From NCBI GenBank assembly GCA_903842505.1, contig CAIMMI010000212.1, positions 1 through 37,406 of the forward strand: DNA of 37,406 nucleotides, written 5' to 3'. The translations under genes were made by a program, and so were the position numbers. The DNA is from an uncultured Verrucomicrobiota bacterium (GTDB lineage: Bacteria > Verrucomicrobiota > Verrucomicrobiia > Limisphaerales > UBA9464). This document shows positions 8,586 through 19,011 of this stretch, piece after piece. Every line of letters starts with the position of its first letter. Positions within the stretch are counted from its first letter, which is position 1. The notes beneath the pieces are model-generated. The model was not told where the DNA came from. It made no database searches and saw only the letters and a program-made list of their open reading frames with translations.

Positions 8586-10370
8586 CTAGGGCACGAACAG
8601 GAATTCATTCGAGTTGAACAATGCCCGGGCCAGAACTGCCGGCCCATGCTCGCGAACCACGGGAACCACCGTTCCCAACTCCTGTTCCGTCGGACTCCGT
8701 CCCAAGGCCAACACATAGGACCGCTCCACCTGCCGCACTGCATCACCGCCCACCTCCGACTCCACCCGCCGGCCGAACGCCTCGGCCTGCTCCACGGTAA
8801 ACCGGCTGTTCAATAGGTTCAGTGCCTGGATCGGGGTCGTGGATTCCCGTCGGCGGGCCGTGCTTTGCCCCGCGTCCGGACAGTCAAACGCCCCGAATAC
8901 CGCCTCCCGCTCCCGCCGCACCTTGTGCGCATAGACCATCCGCTTGAGCCCCGCCCCCGAATACGTCTCCACGGGCTTGAACCCGCTCAGGCCACCCCGG
9001 TTGTTGAAGAGGTCGAACCCTCGCCCTCCCATCGACAGGTTCAGTCGACCGCTCACCCACAACATCGAATCCCGCATCACCTCCGACTCCATCCGCCGGG
9101 ATGGATACCGCCACAACCAACGCACATCGGCATCCCGCGCCGAGGCTCCCGGTTCCATCCGGGACGATTGCCGGTAGGTCGCCGACAGCACGATCAACCG
9201 GTGCATCCGCTTGATCGACCACCCCTCCCGCACAAACTCCGCCGCCAACCAGTCGAGCAATTCCGGGTGCGACGGTTTCGTCCCGCTCCGCCCGAAATCA
9301 CTCGCCGTCTCCACCAGGCCCACGCCGAAATGTCCCTGCCACACCCGATTCACCATCACCCGCGCCGTCAGCGGATTCGCCGCATCCGCGATCCAGTCCG
9401 CCAATGCCCGTCGACGTTCGGATTCCTCCGCCTCCCTCGCCAGCTTCAACCCACCGAGCACCACCGGCACCGCCGGGAACACCGGTTCCTTCGGTTGCTC
9501 CGGATCCCCGCGATGCAGGAGGTGGATGTCGTCCGGCTTCCGGAACACGCCTGCGAAAGCCATCTGCGAATTGGCCGTCCGCATCTCCCGGTCGCCGTAC
9601 TCCACGCCCGCAAAGAACGCCTGCATCGAGTAGTAATCGCGGGCCGTGATCGGATCGAACTTGTGGTCGTGGCACCGCGCGCAACCCAAGCTCAGACCGA
9701 GGAACGTCTGCCCCGTGTTGACCACGATCTCATCCAATGCGTCCTGCCGCGCCAGGCGCTTCGATACGTCGTCGGCCCCGATCTGCCCCGGCAACAGCAC
9801 CGATGCCGTCACCAGGAACCCGGTCGCTGCGTCGTGGCCCAGGAGATCGCCGGCAATCTGCTCCCGGACAAACCGGTCGTACGGCGTATCCGCGTTGAAG
9901 GCCTCGATCACATAATCCCGATAGGGCCAGGCGTTCGGTCGCTCGGTGTTGACCTCGAATCCGTGGGTGTCCGCAAACCGGACCACGTCCAACCAATGCT
10001 GCGCCCAACGCTCCCCGTACCGCGGGGATCCCAACAACCCGTCCACGACCCGCTCAAACGCGTCCCCGGCCGGATCCCGGACAAACCGGTCCACCTCTTC
10101 CGGCGACGGCGTCAATCCCACCAGGTCCAGGGAAACGCGGCGCAGCCAGGCGCCCCGATCCGCCTCCCCGGAAGGCCTCAGCCCTTCCCCCTCCAACCGG
10201 GCCAGGATGAATCGGTCGACCGGATTCCGGACCCAGCCTTCCGTCCGCACCCCCGGAACCGCAGGCCGTTCCACGGGCTGGAAAGACCAGTGATCCGACG
10301 CCCACGCCATCGAACCAGACGCCACCGCCGCAAGAACGGCCACGGACATCGTCGACACGGGGAATTTCAT
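8586..10370 (-). CDS. DUF1549/DUF1553 (PSD1-type) exported protein
   Basis: The 594-residue protein carries the two domains of planctomycetal PSD1 proteins. DUF1549 is at about residues 35-250 (NPVDRFILARLEGEGL; LDLVGLTPSPEEVDRFV; YGERWAQHWLDVVRFAD), ending in a conserved CARCHDHKFDPI motif. DUF1553 is at about 300-580 (LADWIADAANPLTARVMVNR; STTPIQALNLLN). The N-terminal cytochrome module (PSCyt1) that often precedes DUF1549 is missing, and the usual 200-300-residue linker between the domains is reduced to a few dozen residues. The customary DUF1501 partner gene is also absent; a PfkB kinase occupies its place. The start at 10370 was chosen because MKFPVSTMSVAVLAAVASG is a signal peptide. A GGGAGG lies 14 nt upstream, rather far for a ribosome binding site. 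Biochemical function is unknown. Confidence 0.87.
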   Translation of the reverse strand: MKFPVSTMSVAVLAAVASGSMAWASDHWSFQPVERPAVPGVRTEGWVRNPVDRFILARLEGEGLRPSGEADRGAWLRRVSLDLVGLTPSPEEVDRFVRDPAGDAFERVVDGLLGSPRYGERWAQHWLDVVRFADTHGFEVNTERPNAWPYRDYVIEAFNADTPYDRFVREQIAGDLLGHDAATGFLVTASVLLPGQIGADDVSKRLARQDALDEIVVNTGQTFLGLSLGCARCHDHKFDPITARDYYSMQAFFAGVEYGDREMRTANSQMAFAGVFRKPDDIHLLHRGDPEQPKEPVFPAVPVVLGGLKLAREAEESERRRALADWIADAANPLTARVMVNRVWQGHFGVGLVETASDFGRSGTKPSHPELLDWLAAEFVREGWSIKRMHRLIVLSATYRQSSRMEPGASARDADVRWLWRYPSRRMESEVMRDSMLWVSGRLNLSMGGRGFDLFNNRGGLSGFKPVETYSGAGLKRMVYAHKVRREREAVFGAFDCPDAGQSTARRRESTTPIQALNLLNSRFTVEQAEAFGRRVESEVGGDAVRQVERSYVLALGRSPTEQELGTVVPVVREHGPAVLARALFNSNEFLFVP

Positions 10371-10429
10371 CGCGCCCAACATAGCCTCCCCCTCCACCCG
10401 GACATCAACGGCGGATTCGATTTCCCCTC

Positions 10430-10542
10430 CGTAGGCGACGACGTCAGGAGGCGCGCTTCCCTCCCTCTTCCCCAGCCTCCTCACGTCGGCTGCTACCCTT
10501 CCCCATCGTAGGCGACGACGTCAGGAGGCGCGCTTCCCTCCC
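10430..10542. repeat. 36-bp direct repeats with an inverted partner in a divergent promoter region
   Basis: The spacer between the divergent DUF1549/DUF1553 and DUF1592 genes holds two identical 36-bp copies at 10430-10465 and 10507-10542. Their core reads GTAGGCGACGACGTCAGG, followed by AGGCGCGCTTCCCTCCC. Between them, 10474-10496 is a diverged copy in reverse orientation (its complement reads GTAGCAGCCGACGTGAGG). The start-to-start spacing is 77 bp. The set could be a dispersed hairpin repeat or an operator region for one or both genes; the sequence alone does not decide. Confidence 0.75.
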
Positions 10543-10608
10543 CTCATCCCGCAGAACGACTCGACGGAGCTCCGCCCCAGCGGCATCGTTCCCATCGCGT
10601 ACTCACCG

Positions 10609-13600
10609 ATGTCCCTCCGCATTGCCATCCCGTTCGTGCTGGCGCTGCTCCTCGCCGCAGCCTGCAGCACCTCCGCCGCTGCAGCCGCCCCGGACCGGCT
10701 CGACCGATCCTTCACGACGGTCGTCCGCCCCTACCTCGAAACCTACTGCCTCGACTGCCACGGCTCGACCCAGCCCAAGGCCGACTTCGATCTCAGTCCG
10801 TTCACCACCGTCGCCCGCGTGATCGCGGACGACGCCCGCTGGGCCATGGTGCTCGACCAGATCGACGCAGGCGAAATGCCGCCGAAGAAGGCACGCCAAC
10901 ACCCGACGCCGAAGGAATCGCAGGCGGTGTTGGACTGGATCCGGGAACTTCGCGCCCGCGAAGCCGCCCGCCACGCCGGCGACCCTGGGCCGGTGCTGGC
11001 ACGGCGCCTCAGCAACGCCGAGTACGACTACACGATCCAGGACCTCACCGGAGTCGACCTCCACCCCACGCGCGAATTTCCCGTCGACCCCGCGAACCGC
11101 GACGGATTCGACAACTCCGGCGAATCGCTGACGCTGTCGCCGGCCCTCCTGAAGAAGTATCTCCAGGCCGCTCGAGAGGTCGCCGACAGTCTCCTACTGA
11201 CCCCGGAAGGCCTGTCGTTCGCGCCGCACCCGATGCTCGTCGACACCGACCGCGACAAGTATTCGGTGCTTCGGATCGTGGACTTCTACCGTCGCCAACC
11301 CACCGACCTCGCCGATTACTTCGAGGCCGCCTGGCGCTTCCAGCATCGCCGCCACCTCGGAGACCGCCGCGCCACGCGTGCCGAGATCGCCCGAGCCTCG
11401 CGGCTCAGCCCCGCCTATCTCGAACGGATCTGGACCGCACTGACCGACCCGCAGGAAAAGGTGGGGCCCATCGCCCAACTCCAAACCCAGTTCCGTGCGC
11501 TCCCCGTTCCCAACCGCGGCCAGACGAACCTCGCCCACGACGGCGCGATCGCCCTGCGCGATCGGGTGCTTTCCCTGCGGCGCAAGCTCGTCCCCGAGGT
11601 CGGCAACCTCTCGGCTCCGGGCGTCAACCCGGGTTCCCAGAGTTTCGTCCTCTGGAAGAACCGGCAGATGGCCGCCAACCGCCGCCGTTTCGAACCCTCC
11701 CTCCTCCAGGTCGACGGCCGCGTCCCGGACAACACCCCGGTCGGCGAAGGAATGCGCGCTCCCAAGCCCAAGGCGTCCAAGGACGCCAAACCCGTCCTTC
11801 CCGATCCCGACCTCTTCGTCCCCTCGGATCCAGCCCAGCGCGCTGCCGTCGAGGCCGCCTTCGCCCGATTCTGCTCGGTGTTCCCGGACGCGTTCTTCAT
11901 CTCCGAACGCGCCCGGGTCTTCCTCGAACCCGGTGCCGACAAGGCCAACGTCGGCCGCCTCCTGAGCGCCGGATTCCACAGCATGACCGGGTTCTTCCGT
12001 GACGATGCGCCTCTCTGCGACCTGATCCTCGATGACTCCCAACGACGCGAACTCGACCGGCTTTGGACCGAGTTCGAACTCGTCGCGGAAATCCACCAGC
12101 GGATGCACACGAGCTTCATCTGGTTCGAACGGACCGAGGGCCGGTTCCTGATGGACGACGAATTCAACTTCGCCCGTTCCGAGGACAAGGACTGCACCTC
12201 CGACTCCAAGGTCCGCCAACTCGCCGAACTCTACCTCGCCAAGGTCCAGCGCTCCGGCACCGCAGAACCCGTCCTCGCCGCAATCCGTGAACACTTCGAA
12301 CGGACGTCCGCCAACCTCCGCCGCATCGATCGAGTCCGCGCCGAGTCCGAACCCCGCCAACTCAACGCCCTCGCCGACTTCGCCCAACGCGCCTGGCGAC
12401 GCCCGCTCGATCCAACCGAACGAGCCGACCTCCTCGGGTTCTACCGCGGACTCCGGTCGCGCGACGGACTCAACCACGAGGAAGCCGTGCGCGACTGCGT
12501 CGTCAGCGTCCTGATGTCGCCCCATTTCCTCTACCGCATCGACCTCGTCGACACCTCGACACCGGCGCCTTCCAACAAGCCTTCCCGACGCACGATCTTC
12601 ACCCCTGTCCAGTCCCACGCTCCCGCCGGGACGATCCCACTTTCGGACCACGCCCTCGCCAACCGACTCAGTTATTTCCTCTGGGCCGGCCCGCCGGATG
12701 CCGCCCTCCTCGCCCGCGCCCAGGCCAGGGATCTCCACCGTCCTGACGTCCTCGTCGCCGAGACCCGACGCATGCTCCAGGACGATCGGATCCGGCGCCT
12801 GGCCGTCGAGTTCGGGGGCCACTGGCTCGACTTCCGACGCTTCGAGGAACACAACGCCGTCGACCGCGTCCGCTTCCCAACCTTCGACGACACGCTCCGC
12901 AAATCGATGTTCGAGGAACCCGTCCGGTTCCTTCAATACGTCTTCCGCGCCAACCGCCCTGTCCTCGACCTCCTCAACGCGGACTACACCTTCGTCAACG
13001 CCCCGCTCGCCCGCCACTACGGCATCCCATTCCCCCTCGACGCCCCCACACCCTGGGTCCGCGTAGACCCCACACGAACGTCCGGACGGGGCGGCCTGCT
13101 CACGATGTCGGCCTTCCTCACCGCCAATTCCCCCGGCCTCCGCACCAGTCCCGTCAAACGCGGCTACTGGATCGCACGCCGCGTCCTCGGCGAACGTATC
13201 CCGCCACCGCCCGCCGCCGTCCCCGAGCTTCCCTCCGACGAAGCCCATCTCGGTGAACTCACCCTCCGCCAGACGCTCGAACGTCACCGGGCCGATCCCT
13301 CCTGCGCGTCCTGCCACCGCCGATTCGATTCCCTGGGCCTCGTCTTCGAGGGCTTCGGCCCCGTCGGCGAACGCCGCACGCTCGACCTCGGCAACCATCC
13401 GGTCGATACCTCCGCCACGTTCCCCGACGGCTCCACCGGCAGTGGCATCGATGGCCTCCGCACCTACATCGCCGCCCACCGCCAGGAGGACTTCCTCGAC
13501 AACCTCTGCCGGAAACTCCTGGCCTACGCCCTCGGCCGCAGCCTCATCCTCTCGGACGAACCCACCATCCGCTCCCTGCGTGCCCGGCTCGACTCGAACG

Positions 13601-13689
13601 GCCAGCGCATCGGAAGCCTTGTCGAGGGCATCGTCACCAGCCCACAATTCCTCCACCGACGGGACCCTGAATTCCCCGCCCACCCGTAA
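10609..13689 (+). CDS. DUF1592/DUF1588/DUF1585 dihaem cytochrome c-domain protein
   Basis: The 1026-residue exported protein starts with a signal peptide (about residues 1-26). A PSCyt1 haem module follows with CLDCH at 47-51, then DUF1587 at about 125-190 (LSNAEYDYTIQDLTGVDL), DUF1595 at about 580-645 (LADFAQRAWRRPLDPTE), DUF1592 at about 680-805 (LANRLSYFLWAGPPD), and DUF1588 at about 825-925. DUF1588 carries a second haem motif, CASCH, at 899-903. DUF1585 is at about 945-1020 (LLAYALGRSL; TSPQFLHRR). About 390 residues between DUF1587 and DUF1595 match nothing I recognise. The architecture is typical of planctomycetes and verrucomicrobia; it is presumed a periplasmic redox protein acting on an unknown, perhaps polymeric, substrate. 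The DUF1552 gene follows after 6 nt. Confidence 0.88.
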   Translation: MSLRIAIPFVLALLLAAACSTSAAAAAPDRLDRSFTTVVRPYLETYCLDCHGSTQPKADFDLSPFTTVARVIADDARWAMVLDQIDAGEMPPKKARQHPTPKESQAVLDWIRELRAREAARHAGDPGPVLARRLSNAEYDYTIQDLTGVDLHPTREFPVDPANRDGFDNSGESLTLSPALLKKYLQAAREVADSLLLTPEGLSFAPHPMLVDTDRDKYSVLRIVDFYRRQPTDLADYFEAAWRFQHRRHLGDRRATRAEIARASRLSPAYLERIWTALTDPQEKVGPIAQLQTQFRALPVPNRGQTNLAHDGAIALRDRVLSLRRKLVPEVGNLSAPGVNPGSQSFVLWKNRQMAANRRRFEPSLLQVDGRVPDNTPVGEGMRAPKPKASKDAKPVLPDPDLFVPSDPAQRAAVEAAFARFCSVFPDAFFISERARVFLEPGADKANVGRLLSAGFHSMTGFFRDDAPLCDLILDDSQRRELDRLWTEFELVAEIHQRMHTSFIWFERTEGRFLMDDEFNFARSEDKDCTSDSKVRQLAELYLAKVQRSGTAEPVLAAIREHFERTSANLRRIDRVRAESEPRQLNALADFAQRAWRRPLDPTERADLLGFYRGLRSRDGLNHEEAVRDCVVSVLMSPHFLYRIDLVDTSTPAPSNKPSRRTIFTPVQSHAPAGTIPLSDHALANRLSYFLWAGPPDAALLARAQARDLHRPDVLVAETRRMLQDDRIRRLAVEFGGHWLDFRRFEEHNAVDRVRFPTFDDTLRKSMFEEPVRFLQYVFRANRPVLDLLNADYTFVNAPLARHYGIPFPLDAPTPWVRVDPTRTSGRGGLLTMSAFLTANSPGLRTSPVKRGYWIARRVLGERIPPPPAAVPELPSDEAHLGELTLRQTLERHRADPSCASCHRRFDSLGLVFEGFGPVGERRTLDLGNHPVDTSATFPDGSTGSGIDGLRTYIAAHRQEDFLDNLCRKLLAYALGRSLILSDEPTIRSLRARLDSNGQRIGSLVEGIVTSPQFLHRRDPEFPAHP

Positions 13690-13695
13690 CCTGCC

Positions 13696-15051
13696 ATGAG
13701 CGATCCCAACCTGAACCCCGCCGCCGCCCGCCACTTGCACCTGTCCCGGCGAACCTTCCTCCGTGGCGTGGGCGTCACGATGGCCCTGCCCTGGCTGGAA
13801 TCCGTCCCGGCCTTCGGCGCAGAACCGGCCCGCGACGGCACCCCCGGCCCCTCTCCCAAGCGTTTCGCCGCCCTCTTCTGGGGCAACGGGGTGAACTCGC
13901 ACCACTGGTGGGCCAAGGGCTCCGGCAAGGACATGGAGCTCGGCAAGAGCCTCCAACCGCTCGAAGGCCTGAAGACGAAGTTGAACTTCATCGACGGCCT
14001 CTTCAACCGCTCCGCCGTCGGCGTCGGCATCCACCCGGGCCAGACCGGCAACCTCCTCTCCGGCGCACCGCTGCTCAAGGGCGCCGTGCTCCGCGGCGGG
14101 ATCAGCATGGACCAGGTCCTCGCCAACCACATGGGCCAGGATTCCCTCCAGCCCTCCATGGTCCTCGGATGCGAGCAACCCATCACGGGCTACCACGAGA
14201 CGAACTTCTCCATGGCCTACAGCTCCCACATCTCGTGGCAGAGCGCCGACTCCCCGGTCCCCATGGAGGTCTATCCTTCGCTCGCCTTCGACAGCCTTTT
14301 CGAGAACCGCGGTTCCCACCGCACCCAGAGCATCCTCGACCGCATCCGGGATGACTCCGCCAGCCTCAGCCGCCGCATCAGCTCCGCGGACAAGGCCAAG
14401 CTCGACGAATACCTCACCAGCGTCCGCGAGGTCGAAAAGCGTGTGGACCGGATGCGCTCGGACTCCTCCCGCGCCGCCAACGTCGCCCGCGACAAGGGCC
14501 GCCCGCTCTTCACCCTCAAGCGCCCGGACAACGGCCTCCCCGAAGACATCCGCGAGCACATGAAACTCATGTGCGACATCACCGCCCTCGCCTTCCAGAC
14601 CGACAAGACCCGCGTCGTCTCCCTGCTCCTCTGCCGGGATCTGTCCGGCCTCTTCTACCCGTTCCTCGACGTCAAACTCGCCCACCACCTCGCCTCCCAC
14701 AACGACCTCACCGACGACTTCGAACGGGTCACCCGATTCTACTGCAGCCAGCTCGCCTACCTCGCCGGCCTCCTCGATTCCATGAAGGAAGGCGACGGCA
14801 CCGTCCTCGACAACTCCTGCCTGATGTTCCTGTCGAACATGTGGTCCGGGAACAAGCACGACTCCACCCGCCTCCCCATCCTCACCGTCGGCGGCCTCGG
14901 CGGCACCCTCGCCACCGGTCGCACCCTCAACTACCTCGACAAGGGCGACGAAAACCGCAAGGCCTGCGCCCTTTACCTCGCCCTCCTCCAGAAGATGGAG
15001 GTCCCCATTTCCCGCTTCGGCGACGCCACCAGCCCTCTGGCGGGGATCTGA
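13696..15051 (+). CDS. DUF1552 family protein with Tat signal
   Basis: The 451-residue protein begins with a twin-arginine signal (HLSRRTFLRGVGVTMALPWL, then AFGAEPA), so it is probably exported folded. The rest matches DUF1552 (KRFAALFWGNGVN; FIDGLFN; HPGQTGNLLSGAPL; SMDQVLANHMGQD; LPILTVGGLGGTL), a family distantly related to DUF1501 and the alkaline-phosphatase/sulfatase-like fold. In PVC genomes DUF1552 is regularly the partner of a DUF1592 protein, and here it starts 6 nt after one, so the two very probably form one transcription unit and functional pair. The substrate is unknown. Length is typical for the family. No Shine-Dalgarno is visible, and translational coupling is likely. Confidence 0.88.
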   Translation: MSDPNLNPAAARHLHLSRRTFLRGVGVTMALPWLESVPAFGAEPARDGTPGPSPKRFAALFWGNGVNSHHWWAKGSGKDMELGKSLQPLEGLKTKLNFIDGLFNRSAVGVGIHPGQTGNLLSGAPLLKGAVLRGGISMDQVLANHMGQDSLQPSMVLGCEQPITGYHETNFSMAYSSHISWQSADSPVPMEVYPSLAFDSLFENRGSHRTQSILDRIRDDSASLSRRISSADKAKLDEYLTSVREVEKRVDRMRSDSSRAANVARDKGRPLFTLKRPDNGLPEDIREHMKLMCDITALAFQTDKTRVVSLLLCRDLSGLFYPFLDVKLAHHLASHNDLTDDFERVTRFYCSQLAYLAGLLDSMKEGDGTVLDNSCLMFLSNMWSGNKHDSTRLPILTVGGLGGTLATGRTLNYLDKGDENRKACALYLALLQKMEVPISRFGDATSPLAGI

Positions 15052-15067
15052 GGGCAGGCCTTCCCTT

Positions 15068-15160
15068 CGCCCCAGGCCCGGAGGGCCGAAAGACGATAGC
15101 CCACGGCGTCAGCCGTGGGACCCGCACGCATTGACCAACCAGCCCCAGCGGGGCGAAAGA
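15068..15160 (+). repeat. 93-bp triple-hairpin repeat, copy A
   Basis: This element holds three successive hairpins: GGCCC-GGA-GGGCC (15075-15087), CCCACGGC-GTCA-GCCGTGGG (15100-15119) and GCCCC-AGC-GGGGC (15142-15154). Copy B at 16188-16280 has the same length and orientation with 7 mismatches in 93 positions. It lies in the 334-bp spacer 15052-15385 between the convergent DUF1552 and toxin genes and could serve as a terminator-like structure, although no T-run follows. The rest of that spacer contains a CGATCCCGACCCCGAC-type tract near 15246-15275 and a CTACGTCGCCTCGCTCCG motif near 15312, but no gene. Confidence 0.85.
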
Positions 15161-15385
15161 AGCCCGATTCTCCCACGCCACCGCATTCCCCACGCCACTT
15201 CGATATCGGGATCCAGAACTCATAGGGGAAGAACCGGGTTCGATCTCGATCCCGCTTGCGATCCCGACCCCGACGGACGAAGAACCCGCCCGGAATCCCC
15301 TCGCCTCGCTCTACGTCGCCTCGCTCCGTTTAGGTCGGCTACTACCGGGCTGCGGTTGGGATGGATCGGGGGAGCGGGACCCGAT

Positions 15386-15796
15386 TCAGAGCTTGGGTTC
15401 GAAGCGTCGGATGTCCCTGAACTTGTCCAGGTCGCGGTCAAATGACGCCACTCCATGTCCGAGATGGGCCGCGCGGGCAGCCAGCCAGGCATCGGCGAAA
15501 TCCACGTTCACAGACGCGAAACGCCGCAGGGCGTCGCTGACGACATCCGCATCAGCAGTGATCACCCCGGAGCTCTGAATGAGGGTCAGCAGGGCGCCCA
15601 CCACATCTTTCCGGTTCCTGCGGTAATGGCCGACAAGCACATTGACAGACTCGGCGATCGCCAGACCATCCAGGTGCAATCGGCATTCCTGACGGTCGGC
15701 CGATTCCAGCAGTGCCGTGGCAGCCGGACTTTGCAGCGCATCGTCTTGAACCAGGAAGCGGACCAGGACGTTGGCATCCAGCAGCAGTTCCTTCAT
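15386..15796 (-). CDS. PIN-domain ribonuclease toxin (VapC-like)
   Basis: The 136-residue protein has the PIN fold with the acidic residues expected to bind Mg2+: Asp7 (LLLDANVLVRFL), Glu49 (AIAESVNVLV), Asp102 with Asp99 nearby (VDFADAWLAARA), and Asp120/Asp122 (VASFDRDLDKF). PIN toxins cleave RNA, often tRNA or rRNA sites, when freed from the antitoxin. The start ATG overlaps the last codon of the upstream AbrB-type gene by 4 nt (ATGA arrangement), which indicates translational coupling and a type II toxin-antitoxin pair. The locus lies between two direct copies of a 93-bp hairpin repeat. The toxin's RNA target cannot be read from sequence. Confidence 0.87.
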   Translation of the reverse strand: MKELLLDANVLVRFLVQDDALQSPAATALLESADRQECRLHLDGLAIAESVNVLVGHYRRNRKDVVGALLTLIQSSGVITADADVVSDALRRFASVNVDFADAWLAARAAHLGHGVASFDRDLDKFRDIRRFEPKL

Positions 15797-16059
15797 GGCT
15801 TCTGTTCCGCAAGGCGAGCATTGCGGGCGAGCGCGGCCTTGGCGAAGGCGCTCTGGTTCTTGTCGGCACTGGACGGCGACGCGTTTGATTTCAGGCAGCC
15901 AGCCAGTTCGCTGAGTGGCCGAACCCGACGTCCAACCAGATTGCCGTCCTCGATCTCCCAGGCGATCCGCTCTCCGACCTTGAACGGGATCTCCTTACGA
16001 ACGTCCTCTGGAATTGTTACCTGCCACTTGGAGGTGATGGTTGACGTTGCGATTGTCAT
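15793..16059 (-). CDS. AbrB/SpoVT-type antitoxin of the PIN toxin
   Basis: The 88-residue protein has a swapped-hairpin AbrB DNA-binding domain in its first 45 residues (ITSKWQVTIPEDVRKEI, then VGERIAWEIEDGNLVGRR) and a polar C-terminal tail (about 50-88) that would wrap the toxin. It precedes and overlaps the PIN gene by 4 nt. In such pairs the antitoxin, alone or with toxin, usually represses the operon promoter. The start at 16059 was chosen because the domain begins there; the open frame continues upstream to 16287 but then runs through repeat copy B and is not protein-like. No Shine-Dalgarno is visible. Confidence 0.85.
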   Translation of the reverse strand: MTIATSTITSKWQVTIPEDVRKEIPFKVGERIAWEIEDGNLVGRRVRPLSELAGCLKSNASPSSADKNQSAFAKAALARNARLAEQKP

Positions 16060-16187
16060 TTGACGACAAGCATACGACACCAAAGACTCCTTACGCAAGT
16101 GAGTTGGCCTTACTGTGATCTTGGGACTAAGACTCTCCATCGCTGCTGCGTGCAATCCAACCCAAGTACGGTCCACTTCGCCCCCGG

Positions 16188-16280
16188 CGCCCCAGGCCCG
16201 GAGGGCCAAAAGACGATAGCCCACGGCGTCACCCGTGGGACCCGCGCGCGTTGAAAAACCAGCCCCAGCGGGGCGACAGA
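16188..16280 (+). repeat. 93-bp triple-hairpin repeat, copy B
   Basis: This is the same element as copy A at 15068-15160, in the same orientation, with 7 mismatches. One of these weakens the middle hairpin (CCCACGGC-GTCA-CCCGTGGG, one C-C mismatch); the two outer hairpins are intact. Together the copies bracket the toxin-antitoxin pair. The 437-bp spacer 16060-16496 contains this repeat, the GC hairpin at 16287-16311 and the palindrome at 16469-16488. It must also hold the promoters of the antitoxin operon (-) and rpoD (+), which I could not place. Confidence 0.85.
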
Positions 16281-16286
16281 CAAACA

Positions 16287-16311
16287 CCCCGCCCCGTCAT
16301 CCGGGGCGGGG
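16287..16311. other. Strong GC hairpin next to repeat copy B
   Basis: A perfect 10-bp inverted repeat, CCCCGCCCCG and CGGGGCGGGG, encloses a TCATC loop just 6 bp after repeat copy B. It could be a fourth arm of that element, absent from copy A, or a bidirectional terminator without a T-run. Confidence 0.7.
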
Positions 16312-16468
16312 GCGAGTCACGATGCTTCCCTCGCAACCCGCGCTTGCACCGTGGGGGGGCTACGGGTATTGAAATGGGGTAGTCGGTCGGTCCCAAACTT
16401 TGGCCGCGGAACCCGCCGCGACCCTTGACTTCACCCCCACCCCTCGAAATAGTCCTCCGCTCGCTTGC

Positions 16469-16488
16469 CGCCCGGCCATGGCCGGGCG
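16469..16488. promoter_or_regulatory. Perfect 20-bp palindrome at the rpoD start site
   Basis: The palindrome CGCCCGGCCA/TGGCCGGGCG has no mismatch and ends 8 nt before the rpoD ATG. As RNA it would form a GC-rich stem exactly where a ribosome binding site should lie; as DNA it could be an operator. It also contains an ATG at 16478, out of frame with rpoD. Confidence 0.6.
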
Positions 16489-16496
16489 CTTCCATT

Positions 16497-18791
<2,295 letters not shown>

Positions 18792-18826
18792 GCATCACGC
18801 GCCTTTTCAGGCCCCGGCCCGAAACC

Positions 18827-18853
18827 AAACCCTCCCTGACCGGAGGGTTTTTT
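18827..18853 (+). terminator. Intrinsic terminator of rpoD
   Basis: A 9-bp stem AAACCCTCC / GGAGGGTTT with a 6-nt loop is followed by an uninterrupted run of T (18848-18853), 35 nt after the rpoD stop codon. The remaining spacer to 19011 shows no feature beyond the leader of the next gene. Confidence 0.88.
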
Positions 18854-19011
18854 CATGCCAGGATCCCCCGTGGCCCACTGGGTGCAGAGTCTCCAGATGC
18901 TCCTCACGAGGATCGGGGGTAGACGCCAACCCCACGAGCTCGCAGCATGGTTGCGGCCTGGGCGCTCCTGAGGGCATCCACACCCAGAGCCGGATTCCTG
19001 AAACGGGTGTT

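Noticed and set aside
11194-14859. 1221-codon open frame on the minus strand
   Set aside because: It is antisense to the DUF1592 and DUF1552 genes, is dominated by Gly, Glu, Val and Ala as expected for the reverse of GC-rich coding sequence, and shows no domain.
16060-16287. N-terminal extension of the antitoxin frame
   Set aside because: It translates through the 93-bp repeat; the AbrB domain starts at the internal ATG at 16059.
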